Notes: a model not told the origin generated them from the letters alone. A stretch of DNA of 64,000 nucleotides from Prosthecobacter debontii (GCF_900167535.1 NZ_FUYE01000003.1:292414-356413), one strand, 5' to 3'; positions 12,001-20,151 are shown, counted from the stretch's first letter. Translations and numbers: made by a program.

Positions 12001-15000
12001 GGATTGATGCTCGAAGCAAAAGCCCCAAAGGTGCCCACCGTGGCGGCTGTATAGCGAGGAGTGTCGGTGCCGAATCCAGGATCAAGCACAAGCGCCTGAG
12101 CAGCAGCACCACCACCGGATGGGCCTGCGTGACCACCTGCGGATGGGCTGCCGCTCGATTGGGTGAAAGCACCCCCGGCATAGCTGAAGAACAGAATCTC
12201 GTTCCGGCCATTGTCATAGAGCGTGATGCCATCGTTTTGGCCAAGCCCAGGTGCAGCAACGTTCGTGATGACTTGCACGGATTCATTAATGGCCCACCAG
12301 GAGCGGAAGCTCGCGGCATCCATAGCGGTGAGGATGATGGATTCACCAGCCGCAATCGAGGTGCCGTTAGGGATCGTCACTCCGCTGGCGAAAGTGCGGG
12401 CGCTGTCCGTCCACTTCCAGTTGCTCAGATCCACAGTCGAGGAACCGGCATTCGTCAGCTCCCAGTAATCAGCCGAACCAGAGCTAGTCGGGTTGGAGTG
12501 AATCTCGGTCAGCAGCAGCTTGTATCCAGGGGATGCATCACCATCATCAGTCACGGTCACGTCAAAGGTGCCTGCGTCGGCTCCACTGGCGGTCGCCGTG
12601 ATCGTGGCGACTTTATCGCCGTCCGGGTAGTTATCGTTCACGGCGGTGACATCAAAGGTGGCGGAGGCATTGCCGGAAAGGATGGTCACCGTTGCTGGCA
12701 CGACAGCTTCGGAGTCGTCATTGGAAGCGAGGTTCACGACCAAGTCATTCAAAGTGCTGCCAGTGCGTGTGACCGTGCCTGTGGCGGCGGGATTGCTGGC
12801 GCTCTCGGAGAAGGAGCCGGGAGTCACACTCACCATCAGAGCCAAGGCAGGACTGGCCAGTTCAGCAACACCGGGAGAAGCGGTCAAATTGCTGTTGTTG
12901 GTCGCTACAAAGGCACCGTTCACACCTGCCACGCTCAGGGTGCTGATTCCTGCATTGTTTAAAGCGATCGCATTGTCAAAGCTGGCCAGTTCAGGCCCGC
13001 TCGGTGAAGCGCCAAAGAAGACCTTCGCCCGCAGGACATTGGTGCTGTCATAGAGGTTCACCGCATCCGAGCTCGTTCCCAAGCCCACGCCAGATCCGGT
13101 ATAACCACCCACCTGGAGTTCAGCCGGAGGATTGCTGCCGAACCAAAGGTTGAGGAACGCCGCTTTAGCTGTCGGCAGGTCGGTCGTCTCAATGAAGATC
13201 ACGGACTCACCTGGAGCGATGGTGGTCACCCCGTTCAACGCCACAGCCGCTGCTGGAGATTCCGAGCTGTCATCCATCTTCCAGCCTGTGAGGTCAATCG
13301 CATGAGCCGTGTGATTGGTCACTTCGAACCAGTCGGCATTCAGCGGTGCGACACCGCTCGACCAAGGAGCCACTTCGGAGATAAACAACTTACCCACGGT
13401 CCCAGGAGAACCCACAGCATCCGAATCATTCGCTGCCGTAAAGGCATCATTCACACCAACGACGCTCATCGTCGTGATCCTTGCGCTGGTCAGCCCGGCC
13501 GCGTTATTAAAGGTCGGGAAAGGACCCGTTGGAGAACTGCCAAAGGTCACGCTGCTTTGAAGCACGCCGGAGCCATCATAGACATTCACCTGATCTCCAC
13601 CCGTGCTGAGGCCAATGCCGCTACCGCTGTAGGTGCCAATTTGCAGACCGGCTGGGGGACTCCCACCGAACCAGGTGGACAGGAACAAGCTCGCTGTGTC
13701 GGTCGGTGTCGAACTCTCGATAAAGATCACGGACTCTCCCGGAGCGATGCTGGTAATACCGCTGAGGGCGATGGCACTGGCGAAGGAAGCCGAATCGTCA
13801 TCCACCTTCCAGCCCGTGATGTCCACAGACGAGGAACTTGTGTTGGTGAGCTCAAACCAATCGGCACCTACCGGGCTGCTACCGCTGGACCAAGGAGCCA
13901 CTTCGGAAATGATGATCGCTGGGAGCATCGGCGTCTCGATTTCCACATCGGTGATTGCCAAAGTATAATTGACGCTCGCATCTGGGGTTGTGGTTCCAAC
14001 ACTGGCATCATCCACCTCAACAGTGAGGCTGTAGCTGGTCTTGGTCTCATAGTCCAAAACGGTGCCGGCTTTGATGTAAAGCGCACCCGCTACGACTTCG
14101 AAATCTGCAGCATCAGCACCGGTTAGGGAGATCACGTTCGTGCCAAGGCCGTCATCAGTGATCGAGATGTCCGCCACCTTCACACGACTCCCGGTATTCG
14201 TGGTTTCGGGAAGACTTGTCACCGCATTGTTCAAAGCCACGGCGGTTGGCGCTTGGTTCGGCACCGAAGACGGCGCGTAAACCCAGAGCTGCGGATGATC
14301 CGCATCACCACCGCCGTTTTCACTCACGACATAGATGAGGCCATTGCGGTCCATCGTGATGCCCTCATGCTGCTGGGCCGCAGCCGTCAGTGGGTTGCCT
14401 ACATCACTTTGGATATTGAGCCTGCTGCTGATATTGCCGGAGCGATCCACATTGACGATGCTCGCGGATTCTTGGCTCAGCACCAGCAGGTTGCCGGATT
14501 GCGCACGACCATTGAGCGAAGGCAAATTCGAAAGAGCAAAGACATCCGCCACATCCAGCATGCCGAGCAAGGCCGGATCGAAAAGGTTCGTGGAACTCTC
14601 CGTGGTCGGCGAGCCGTTGGTCGCGGTGCCTGCCTCGAAATCAACATTGGTTTGGAAGATCCCAATCGGATCGATTTCCTTCAGGCAGATGAAACCACCA
14701 GTCTGGGGGTCGTAGGATAAACCTTCGGTGCCCGTATTGGGAACGAAGGTGCCAATCTTCACGGTCTTGGCCCCACTACGAGAGAGAGTCGTGCCTGCAG
14801 CGTAGGTGAACAGAACGAGCTGGCGATCCCGCTCTTCACTCATGACAAACTGATTGTTACCGATGTAAGTGATCCCTTCCGGATCGTAGAAATCCGTGCC
14901 TTGCGGGCTGCTGCCAGTCGCGAGCGTCATGGTGTCCACCAACGCACCCGTCTTGGTGACTTGCACAATCGATGTGCCGCCATCCGCTGTGATGAAGAGG

Positions 15001-15812
15001 GTATCGGTATCCCAGTTATAAGTCACCGCAGAGGCTTCTTGAGCCAAGAGGTTGATGCCATTCGGTGGTGTCGAGCGAGTCGGCTCAGGCAGGTCGTAGC
15101 GGCCGATCCGGATGTAGGAGGAAAGATCCACCTCGAGAGGCAAACCCACCTTGCCTGGCGATCCGAGATCCGTGCCGACAGCCGCCTGGAAGCTACCGTA
15201 ATTGCTCCCGGTCGCATTGGTGTAGCGAGGGGACGAAACGCCGCTGGAAGGCACCCAGACCAAAGCGACAAAATCCGCTCCTGACGATGGCGCACCTCCA
15301 GAAGGGCCTGCATGTCCGCCTGTGGAAGAAGAGCCATTTTCACGTGTAAATCCTCCCGAAGCATAGCTGAAATAGAACAGCATATTCCCCGCATTGTCGA
15401 AAAACGACACCCCATCGTCACCGCCCAGACCTGGAGCTGAGAGACCACCCGTGGGTTTGAAGACCTTCACATAAGAAGGCAAGCCCCACCATGTTCTGAA
15501 CACCGCTGGATCCGTATTGGTGAAAATCACGGATTCATAGGGGCCAATACTTGCACCGGACGCCAAAGCATAGGTCGCCGCTGTTGTTCCATTCTTACCG
15601 CTGTCATGCCAACTGTAGCCGGTTAGATCCACGGTGGTGCCACCAAAATTGGTCAGTTCCCAATAGTCGTTCTTACCGGTAGGTGCTCCTGCGGATTGGT
15701 TAGACTGCACCTCGGTGAGGATCAATTGCGCCTGCGCACTCGAGGCGAGGCCTCCGAGGGTCAGCGCTAGGCTGCACAAGGCAAGAGGGATGCTTTTGAA
15801 GAGACGTTTCAT
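6072..15812 (-). CDS. Giant secreted multidomain protein: lamin-tail, Calx-beta, choice-of-anchor I propeller, 5'-nucleotidase-like
   Basis: 3246 residues from the ATG at 15812, which opens a Sec signal (MKRLFKSIPLALCSLALTLG, cleavage after AQA). Approximate order: lamin-tail domain (LTD) 30-180; SdiA/phytase-like propeller 235-510; cadherin-like 517-627; LTD 630-800; LTD 807-975; Calx-beta 987-1090; LTD 1094-1274; Calx-beta 1287-1390; LTD 1392-1574; choice-of-anchor I propeller 1587-2077; metallophosphatase plus 5'-nucleotidase C domain 2080-2730 (GGDNF, IGNHEWDLG, NGGGIRA); two thrombospondin-type-3 calcium loops near 2755-2790; putative-Ig and beta-rich tail to the end. Lamin-tail plus extracellular phosphoesterase modules suggest a surface or released protein acting on nucleotides or phosphate esters, or an adhesin. 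The metal site deviates from canonical 5'-nucleotidases (see findings). It has its own terminator. Confidence 0.93.
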   Translation of the reverse strand: MKRLFKSIPLALCSLALTLGGLASSAQAQLILTEVQSNQSAGAPTGKNDYWELTNFGGTTVDLTGYSWHDSGKNGTTAATYALASGASIGPYESVIFTNTDPAVFRTWWGLPSYVKVFKPTGGLSAPGLGGDDGVSFFDNAGNMLFYFSYASGGFTRENGSSSTGGHAGPSGGAPSSGADFVALVWVPSSGVSSPRYTNATGSNYGSFQAAVGTDLGSPGKVGLPLEVDLSSYIRIGRYDLPEPTRSTPPNGINLLAQEASAVTYNWDTDTLFITADGGTSIVQVTKTGALVDTMTLATGSSPQGTDFYDPEGITYIGNNQFVMSEERDRQLVLFTYAAGTTLSRSGAKTVKIGTFVPNTGTEGLSYDPQTGGFICLKEIDPIGIFQTNVDFEAGTATNGSPTTESSTNLFDPALLGMLDVADVFALSNLPSLNGRAQSGNLLVLSQESASIVNVDRSGNISSRLNIQSDVGNPLTAAAQQHEGITMDRNGLIYVVSENGGGDADHPQLWVYAPSSVPNQAPTAVALNNAVTSLPETTNTGSRVKVADISITDDGLGTNVISLTGADAADFEVVAGALYIKAGTVLDYETKTSYSLTVEVDDASVGTTTPDASVNYTLAITDVEIETPMLPAIIISEVAPWSSGSSPVGADWFELTNTSSSSVDITGWKVDDDSASFASAIALSGITSIAPGESVIFIESSTPTDTASLFLSTWFGGSPPAGLQIGTYSGSGIGLSTGGDQVNVYDGSGVLQSSVTFGSSPTGPFPTFNNAAGLTSARITTMSVVGVNDAFTAANDSDAVGSPGTVGKLFISEVAPWSSGVAPLNADWFEVTNHTAHAIDLTGWKMDDSSESPAAAVALNGVTTIAPGESVIFIETTDLPTAKAAFLNLWFGSNPPAELQVGGYTGSGVGLGTSSDAVNLYDSTNVLRAKVFFGASPSGPELASFDNAIALNNAGISTLSVAGVNGAFVATNNSNLTASPGVAELASPALALMVSVTPGSFSESASNPAATGTVTRTGSTLNDLVVNLASNDDSEAVVPATVTILSGNASATFDVTAVNDNYPDGDKVATITATASGADAGTFDVTVTDDGDASPGYKLLLTEIHSNPTSSGSADYWELTNAGSSTVDLSNWKWTDSARTFASGVTIPNGTSIAAGESIILTAMDAASFRSWWAINESVQVITNVAAPGLGQNDGITLYDNGRNEILFFSYAGGAFTQSSGSPSAGGHAGPSGGGAAAQALVLDPGFGTDTPRYTAATVGTFGAFASSINPADIGSPGNTGLSSAPTDELTLVIAPDTFSESAANPAATGTVTRTGSTTAELVVNLSSSDLTEATVPATVTILAGESSATFEVSAVNDSFPDGDKGVTLTAAAADLSSGIDTVTVTDDGDVITTKLVLTEIQSNQSETTPGDVSDYWELTNFGTEAVDLAGYGWHDSGRSAATAASYVLPGGSTIDAGESVIFTTASPTAFRAWWGLDETVKVFQTIGAPGLGQNDGVSLFESGGNELFFFSYAASGFTREDGNASVGGHAGPSAGGSADSVALIWVPTSGTESPRYTAATGSNYGSFQAAVGTDLGSPGRTVAPPSPTVTQGPLKLARVSTLHLAGAEISAYDAASKRVFVTSSSGLQVVDITNPAVPHLLETLTFTDAPVSLNSSDVTSVDVFNGIVAVAVPNADKTQRGHVVFLNAADSSFISKVQVGYLPDQVTFSPDGRKVLTADEGEYQLGGTDPNPGTVSIIDVSAGFEAPTVATADFTAFDAQAAALKAAGVRIFEESSVLRLPSLDFEPEYVAVSPDSTKAMVTLQEANAVAILDIATATFTDVLPLGEKDFSTLLADFSDRDGPSSSNLINLTTGNPVFGLYMPDSISSFKAGGQTYYVIANEGDDRNDFLTSPTETTTVGNAGYVLDPTVFPNAAELKNTAKMGRLTVSNSPGLRGDTDNDGDVDRILMYGARSFSILDAEGNMIYDSGDDIETTMAAIGAPQFDDARSDNKGPEPEGIEIGVIDGRTYAFVGLERHRTIIIYDVTNPASVTRAGLVSFPDDLNPEGIQFIPAAKSPNGIPMIAVTNESSNTLTFFSVQSANFTLQVLHLADAEAGLLAAETAPHLAALVDAFDDQYDNTLILAGGDNFIPSPFLNAGTDPSLNNVPGIGSTAFARPDIAIHNFIGVEASAIGNHEWDLGTAVFTGAIAPAGAWGGALFPHISLNLDFSGDSAANARFTDIPLDGTTSLIPEAELSNGRIVPTAVIVKGGEKIGIVGVTTQLIESISSPSGTEVKGFPTGTGANGETDNIDLLANQVQPYVNELIAEGVNKIILLSHLQQLSNERSLATKLHGVDIILAAGSNTRLGDADDVAVAFPGHSANFADTYPIITAGTDTKTTLIVNTDNEFTYLGRLGVEFDENGEIILESVTDRVGTNGAYASTAANVAAAWNVSEDDLSTTAFASGTKGAAVKAITDAVQAVINAKDGMVYGYTNVYLEGERNFVRSEETNFGSMSADANAVLLRDRIDSAIPIVSLKNGGGIRAQIGAVSSAGGSSVKLPPPANPAVGKAEGGISQLDIENALRFNNRLMTFETTPQGLKAILEHGVALWPNQGRFPQVGGVAFAWDPDLPANSRVVSIALIDESNKIKVTLYKNGTYNPSAPAVIQMVTLNFLANNGDGYPMKANGSNFRYLLEDGSLGPIIANEELDFTVTPQLPANALGEQKTLADYLTSRHATPATAYNLADTPAFGDFRIQNLNFRMDTVVPFEVAQDSDGDGISDNDELAAGTNPNASDTDGDGISDADEIAFGTHPAAMLRVGDVVSMNLSSLLEDEDHVLALVGKLPGGLVFNATNNTITGKVTGAPGSYALQFMEKDGKVIVGSDALTLNVLAFPAVLLGGYESLLETEEGQPQGLLRMTVSGAGSYSAALEYAGTTRRSTKGSFALTQGSSTAEVELTFKAAKNVPALTATVEIDTQSPLTSGSYEAGAVTGTQRGFRLTAKNANPPVAQKIVTAFDAGEQDGIAYPAGIGWAKGSVSKTGVIKVKGLLGDAQSVTLSVNLSATGQALLWAQPYKNKASYIGGVVTLGNLGQPLNLPQRLPEGLEWFKAADSKELSYPAGFAEPLEVTAKVSRFAPTRTATELATSLGLTNSLMEVEIFGSGLSNAAPNDSPVLPTQFTLDSKFKLTATTTAPVSWTGSVAKADGGFTGTFSLPAGEENLAGKAATTGVLLQDESFEETVGAGLIKVPVAGAKKAFRTAALILEQ
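6075..7200 (-). other. C-terminal beta-rich tail of the giant protein
   Basis: The last roughly 375 residues have no motif I can name. The segment is rich in Gly, Ser, Thr and alternating hydrophobics (for example GSYEAGAVTGTQRGFRLTAK), consistent with beta-sandwich or beta-helix structure, and ends AALILEQ. There is no PEP-CTERM, LPXTG, type IX sorting or autotransporter barrel signature, so the route to or anchoring at the surface is unresolved. Confidence 0.5.
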
Positions 15813-15997
15813 GGCAAGGGGGGAAGAGCGCCACCGCTTAACTCCCTCTACCCCGCCCACTCCAGATCATGAAGGTAACAATTCCGCCACCTCCCATCAT
15901 GAAACACTTGTTGTTATTCCAACAAGGATAGGACCTCACAAATACAACAGGCAAACACCAGCCTAACCGTGCAAAATTTCTGTCACGTCAGCTCCTC

Positions 15998-16855
15998 TCA
16001 AACTCGGCCTCGACGGCTGAAAAGTCCGTATCGAGGACTGAAGATGTAGGCCAATAGGAAAAGCCCGCCGAGCACCACGATGATACTGGCACTGACGGAC
16101 CAACCTAATGGGTAGCTGAGAAAGAAAGCTGCCACGGAGCCAAAGGCTCCAATCAAGCCCCCGCCCCAAAACAAAGCGCGTGCGTTGTTGGTGAGCAGAT
16201 ACACCGTGGCCGCAGGGGCCACCATCAGCCCCACACTGAGAATGCAGCCCACCGCTTGAAGAGATGAAATGAGCACGAGAATGGTGATGCCAAACGTGGC
16301 GTAATTCAAAAAGCGCACCGGCACCCCCAAACTGGCCGCGATGTTCGGCTCAAACAGGTAGATCAGCAAGGGACGCTGGAGCGCCGTCAAGGTCAATACG
16401 GCTAAAGCACTGATGCCAAAAGCGATCCACATGTCACTATCTGCCATGCCGACGATGCTGCCAAAGAGCCATTCATCGAGCTTCTGCCGTACATTTAACT
16501 GCGTGAGAATCAGATACCCCCCAGCAAAGGCCGTGGTGTAAAGAATGCCCATGGAGGTGTCTTGATCCAAGCGAGAGGTGCGCGAAAGAAAGATCGAACC
16601 CAACCCCACGATCAAGGCCGCGAAAATCGCCCCGGCGAGAGCACTCCACTGGCTCAGGCCCACCATCAAGACGGCGAGGGCAATGCCCGGCAGCAACGCG
16701 TGTGAAAGCGTCCCCACTTTGAGGGCTGACTTTCTCAATACGACGAACGCGCTGACGAAGCCATTGGCGAACCCAATCATCAAACAGGCGAGCAGCGCCC
16801 GCTTGGCGATGGGTTCAGAAAGGAAATCCGCAAGAGATGGAAGGTCGGCAGACAT
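15998..16855 (-). CDS. Metal ABC transporter permease (ABC-3 family, Zn/Mn type)
   Basis: 285 residues from the ATG at 16855 (MSADLPSLADFLSEP). The sequence has eight or nine hydrophobic helices and the typical ABC-3 signature: FVVLRKSALKVGTLSHALLPGIALA (compare the usual ...GDALSHAVLPG). It forms the transmembrane channel of a zinc/manganese/iron importer of the ZnuB/MntB/SitC-D group. It is the last gene of a three-gene unit and starts 13 nt after the stop of the ATPase gene. The substrate cannot be told from the sequence; His-rich features of its neighbours favour Zn2+ or Mn2+. Confidence 0.93.
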   Translation of the reverse strand: MSADLPSLADFLSEPIAKRALLACLMIGFANGFVSAFVVLRKSALKVGTLSHALLPGIALAVLMVGLSQWSALAGAIFAALIVGLGSIFLSRTSRLDQDTSMGILYTTAFAGGYLILTQLNVRQKLDEWLFGSIVGMADSDMWIAFGISALAVLTLTALQRPLLIYLFEPNIAASLGVPVRFLNYATFGITILVLISSLQAVGCILSVGLMVAPAATVYLLTNNARALFWGGGLIGAFGSVAAFFLSYPLGWSVSASIIVVLGGLFLLAYIFSPRYGLFSRRGRV

Positions 16856-16868
16856 GGATGGATAGGAA

Positions 16869-17648
16869 TCAATGGCCGTAGGCCTCAGCAACGCGTTCGG
16901 GAGTGAAAGCCGTGGCGACCTCGCCAAAAGCCACTTGGTTTTTTTTGATCAGCAGCACATCATCGAAGTTGCCTTTGACCGTCTGCAAATCGTGGTGGCT
17001 CGCAATGAGCAATCGCCCCTCGGCAGCCAGTTCACGAAAGAGACGTGACAGACTCTCTTGTGCAGGTTTATCCAATCCGGTGAACGGCTCATCGAGCAAG
17101 AGCACATGCGCCTCCTGCGCCACGGCCCGAGCAATGAAAGCCCGCTGCTGCTGCCCACCGGACAGAGCGCTGATCTGACGATCCTGAAGATCCAGCAGAT
17201 TCATCGTGGTCAAGGCCCGCTGAACGATCTCGGCATCATGACGGGAGTATTTCCGCCACCAACCGAGATTGGGATATCGACCCATCTCGACGAGCCCTCG
17301 AACGGTGATGGGAAAATTCCAATCCACATCCCCGCGCTGAGGCAGGTAAGCGATCTCATGGCTGCTGCGCGTCAGTGGCTTACCACGCCAGATGATGCTG
17401 CCGCTATCCGTGCGCAACAGACCGGCCAGTGCCTTGAGCAGAGTGCTCTTGCCCGCGCCATTGGGGCCAATCAAAGCGATGCTACGCCCGCATTCCGTGC
17501 TGAAGTGAATGCCATCGAGGGCCAACACTTCCTGGTAGCTCACCCGCAGGTTCTGCACCTCCAGGCGGTGATGATGCGAATGCGCGCAGCCACCGCCGCC
17601 CCAGCAGACGTGTTCCTTACGCAGGCTATTTTCAGGATGGGCGTGCAT
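16869..17648 (-). CDS. Metal ABC transporter ATP-binding protein (ZnuC/MntA-like)
   Basis: 259 residues. Walker A GPNGAGKST (about residue 62), Q-loop AYLPQRGDVDWNFP (the QR.. DW.FP pattern is typical of Mn/Zn importers), signature LSGGQQQRAFIARA, Walker B VLLLDEPFTGLD and switch His in ASHHDL are all present. An unusual N-terminal extension of about 28 residues contains a Cys/Gly/His cluster (CWGGGGCAHSHHHR) and an initial HAHPE, which could bind the transported metal. Its start codon overlaps the stop of the upstream His-rich gene by one nucleotide (TAATG), implying translational coupling. Confidence 0.95.
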   Translation of the reverse strand: MHAHPENSLRKEHVCWGGGGCAHSHHHRLEVQNLRVSYQEVLALDGIHFSTECGRSIALIGPNGAGKSTLLKALAGLLRTDSGSIIWRGKPLTRSSHEIAYLPQRGDVDWNFPITVRGLVEMGRYPNLGWWRKYSRHDAEIVQRALTTMNLLDLQDRQISALSGGQQQRAFIARAVAQEAHVLLLDEPFTGLDKPAQESLSRLFRELAAEGRLLIASHHDLQTVKGNFDDVLLIKKNQVAFGEVATAFTPERVAEAYGH

Positions 17649-18157
17649 TACCAGGTGAATGTGAGGACTTCGTCCAACGAGCTTCCCGAGGACCAGCGGG
17701 TTTCGCGGTGGATTTCAAAACCATCCGGCTCCAACTCCACCGTCAGCGCGGTGTCCGGGGTCCCTTCCGGCCATGTCGCCGTCAGGATGAGATCATTGCC
17801 TTCATGCGAGATTTCGATGGCTGTGGAGAGTTCAGCCGGGGAAGCCGAAAGATCCATTCCTTTCAGCAGTTCCTCATCACCTTGTTTGAGACTAACACTG
17901 AGCGGGCGGTGCGCATAACGAAGCCGAGCCAGTGTGGGCACCTCGACATGGCGATGCTCCCCCTCGGGATGGTCGGTGCCTCCTTTCACCACTCGCTCCT
18001 CCCCCTCATGGCCATGATCTTCATGACCATGAGCCTCGGTTTCCTGCGCATGCATGGCCGCACCCGTGGTGAGTTTCGTCAAAGGAAACGCCAGCAGGCC
18101 AAAGGCGAGCCCGAGCAGGAAAATTTGAATGGGTGGAAAACCGCGCATTATTTGCAT
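17648..18157 (-). CDS. His-rich membrane-anchored protein of the metal ABC operon
   Basis: 169 residues from the ATG at 18157 (MQIMRGFPPIQIFLL); 18148 is an equal alternative and an upstream frame reaches 18274. One N-terminal membrane helix (IQIFLLGLAFGLLAFPL) is followed by a segment dense in His, Glu and Asp (HGHEDHGHEGEE, then HPEGEHRHVEV), then a beta-rich domain ending EVLTFTW. No cytoplasmic motif is seen, so the His-rich part is probably periplasmic. As first gene of the ABC operon it sits where a ZnuA-type binding protein would be expected, but it has none of that family's fold signatures. It may buffer or deliver metal; this is inference. Confidence 0.75.
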   Translation of the reverse strand: MQIMRGFPPIQIFLLGLAFGLLAFPLTKLTTGAAMHAQETEAHGHEDHGHEGEERVVKGGTDHPEGEHRHVEVPTLARLRYAHRPLSVSLKQGDEELLKGMDLSASPAELSTAIEISHEGNDLILTATWPEGTPDTALTVELEPDGFEIHRETRWSSGSSLDEVLTFTW

Positions 18158-18259
18158 TAACGTCGTGGCAGCCACCTTGGCCGTCAACATGAGAGAAAGA
18201 AGGATTCGAAGGGAACTGAGACATTGACTACCCTCCGTCCATCTGAGTAAAACCATTAA

Positions 18260-19138
18260 ATGCCTTTCTCGCATCCTCTACAAACGGCCGCCATTCTCTG
18301 CGTTGTGGCGAACTTAGCCTCCGCCCAAACGGACTCTGCCGTCCCACCTCCTGACGTCATCACCATCACCGTGGGAGACAGACCGCTGAAAATTCCGGCG
18401 CCTGAGGGCTTCGTGCGCTGTGATGGCATCGATGCCGATTGGGATCAGATCACGACGTCCGTGCTGCCCGCCAACAATCACATGCAAGTGACCTTCGGCA
18501 CACCTGCCGACCAGGAGGCGATTCGTAAAGGCGAACCGACGGACTATTCGCGCAACTTCAACGTCCAGTCCATCCGCTCGTTGGAAACGCAGGAGATCGG
18601 AGAAAAAACTTTCGCCAGTCTGCGCCAGAACATGAAAAAGGAACTCTTGGCGATGCGCGACAAAATCGAAGCCGACGTGCAAAAGCTTGTCAAGCAAGGT
18701 AACCGTGAAGTCTCGGAACAGTATGGGGTCGATGTGGCCCTCAGCATCAACGATGTGGCCATGCTTGGTTTCTTTGAGGAAAGCGATACGGCGATCGGCT
18801 TCACGATGGCCATGAAGCTGGGAGCGGCGAATCCGCAAGGAGGACGGGATGAATCTCGGGCTGTGGTCGCTGCCATCATGACCCCCGTGAATGGGCGTCT
18901 CGTGAATCTCTATTCCACCGCCCCCTACAAGACCGAAGCCGACCAAAAAGAAGTGGAACGGTCCGTCACAGCTTGGCGAGATGCGATCATTGCCGCCAAC
19001 CCCCGGGTGAAGGGGCCTGCCTTAGGTTTTGACTGGGAGCAGGTCATTCGCTCCAGCATCATCGGTGGGGCCATCGGGGCTGTGGTTATGCTTTTTCAGC
19101 TCTTCCGAAGAAAATCCGCCTCCACTCCTGTTGGGTGA
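18260..19138 (+). CDS. Hypothetical secreted/membrane protein
   Basis: 292 residues with a signal peptide (MPFSHPLQTAAILCVVANLASAQ) and a single C-terminal membrane helix (IIGGAIGAVVMLFQLF) followed by a basic RRKSAS tail, so the middle is exported and tethered by its C-terminus. The central region (residues 25-255) mixes beta strands with a charged helical stretch (MKKELLAMRDKIEADVQKL). I recognise no family. The gene is divergent from the metal ABC operon with about 100 nt between the two starts and precedes the FKBP gene by 86 nt; both relationships may be incidental. Confidence 0.8.
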   Translation: MPFSHPLQTAAILCVVANLASAQTDSAVPPPDVITITVGDRPLKIPAPEGFVRCDGIDADWDQITTSVLPANNHMQVTFGTPADQEAIRKGEPTDYSRNFNVQSIRSLETQEIGEKTFASLRQNMKKELLAMRDKIEADVQKLVKQGNREVSEQYGVDVALSINDVAMLGFFEESDTAIGFTMAMKLGAANPQGGRDESRAVVAAIMTPVNGRLVNLYSTAPYKTEADQKEVERSVTAWRDAIIAANPRVKGPALGFDWEQVIRSSIIGGAIGAVVMLFQLFRRKSASTPVG

Positions 19139-19224
19139 CGTTTCTTCTACAAAGAGTCCCTCAAGAGGCCTTTTCTTTCTGTTGACCTGTTACAAGACTT
19201 CTCCGAGTCTCGCCGCTCCAAATC

Positions 19225-19968
19225 ATGAAATTCACACTTCGCCTTGCTTGCGCCGCATTTGCCGTCGCTTCCACACTGTCAGCTCAGACGGAATCTCCAA
19301 AACCTGCTGGCGAAGCTGCCGCTCCTGCTGCATCAGCACCGATGGACAAAGTCAGCTATTTCATCGGATCTCAAATCGGCGGTAACATCGCCAACAACTT
19401 CAAGCAGCAGGGCGTGGACATCGACCTGGATAGCTTCTTGGGCGCAGTCCGTGATCAATTCGAAGGCAAGCCTTCCAAGTACAAGCCTGAAGAGCTTGAA
19501 GCAGCCATGCAGGAATTTGAAAAAGTGATGCAGGGCAAGCAGGCTGAAATGCAGGCCAAAGCCGCTGATAAAGCCAAAGAAACCAAAGCTGCCGGTGCTA
19601 AGTTCCTGGCTGAGAACGGCAAGAAGGATGGTGTGAAAACCACCGCCAGCGGTCTGCAATACGAAGTGATCAAGCAGGGCGAAGGTCCAAAGCCTGTTGC
19701 CACTGACAAAGTGAACGTGCACTACCACGGCACCCTTCTGAATGGCAAAGTTTTCGACAGCAGCGTCGAGCGTGGTGAACCCATCACTTTCGGCGTGCAG
19801 GAAGTGATCAAAGGCTGGACCGAAGCTCTTCAGCTCATGAACGTGGGCTCCAAGTACAAACTCTACATCCCTTCCGAGCTTGCCTACGGCGACAACGGCG
19901 CAGGTGCTGACATCGGTCCCGGCGAAACCCTGGTCTTCGAAGTCGAGCTTCTGAAGATCGAGAAATAA
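19225..19968 (+). CDS. FKBP-type peptidyl-prolyl cis-trans isomerase, exported
   Basis: 247 residues: signal peptide (MKFTLRLACAAFAVASTLSA), an N-terminal dimerisation helix domain of the FkpA/Mip type (VSYFIGSQIGGNIANNFKQQ through a charged coiled coil), then the FKBP catalytic fold from about residue 140 (SGLQYEVIKQGEGPKP, VNVHYHGTLLNGKVFDSS, GWTEALQLMNVGSKY, IPSELAYGDNG, LVFEVELLKI). All conserved positions of active FKBPs are in place. It folds envelope proteins in the periplasm. A perfect intrinsic terminator follows. Confidence 0.97.
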   Translation: MKFTLRLACAAFAVASTLSAQTESPKPAGEAAAPAASAPMDKVSYFIGSQIGGNIANNFKQQGVDIDLDSFLGAVRDQFEGKPSKYKPEELEAAMQEFEKVMQGKQAEMQAKAADKAKETKAAGAKFLAENGKKDGVKTTASGLQYEVIKQGEGPKPVATDKVNVHYHGTLLNGKVFDSSVERGEPITFGVQEVIKGWTEALQLMNVGSKYKLYIPSELAYGDNGAGADIGPGETLVFEVELLKIEK

Positions 19969-20006
19969 GCGATTTCGGACTCGGTCCGATCCGTCTCCAA
20001 GACTCT

Positions 20007-20042
20007 AATGGCTGCCAGATTGGTTCTGGCAGCCATTTTTTT
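20007..20042 (+). terminator. Rho-independent terminator of the FKBP gene
   Basis: Perfect 13-bp stem AATGGCTGCCAGA (20007-20019) / TCTGGCAGCCATT (20025-20037), 5-nt loop, then a T-run to 20042. It lies inside the upstream extension of the next reading frame, which is evidence that the oxidoreductase starts later, at 20152. Confidence 0.93.
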
Positions 20043-20151
20043 GGTCGAATTGGCCACAAACGCTCGCCCGATCTGTCCTTTTATGACAGAAAATGCACAA
20101 ATGGTGCCGGGAAAGTCCGTTACCTCCCACCCGCCAAAGTTTATCCAACCC

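Noticed and set aside
9543..12962. Plus-strand open frames of 485 and 543 codons, with similar ones at 7026-8594 and 49247-50590
   Set aside because: They lie antisense within the two giant genes. Translations lack hydrophobic cores or motifs, and long antisense frames are expected in G+C-rich genes.
20008..20151. N-terminal extension of the Gfo/Idh/MocA gene
   Set aside because: It contains the FKBP terminator hairpin and would place the Tat signal internally.
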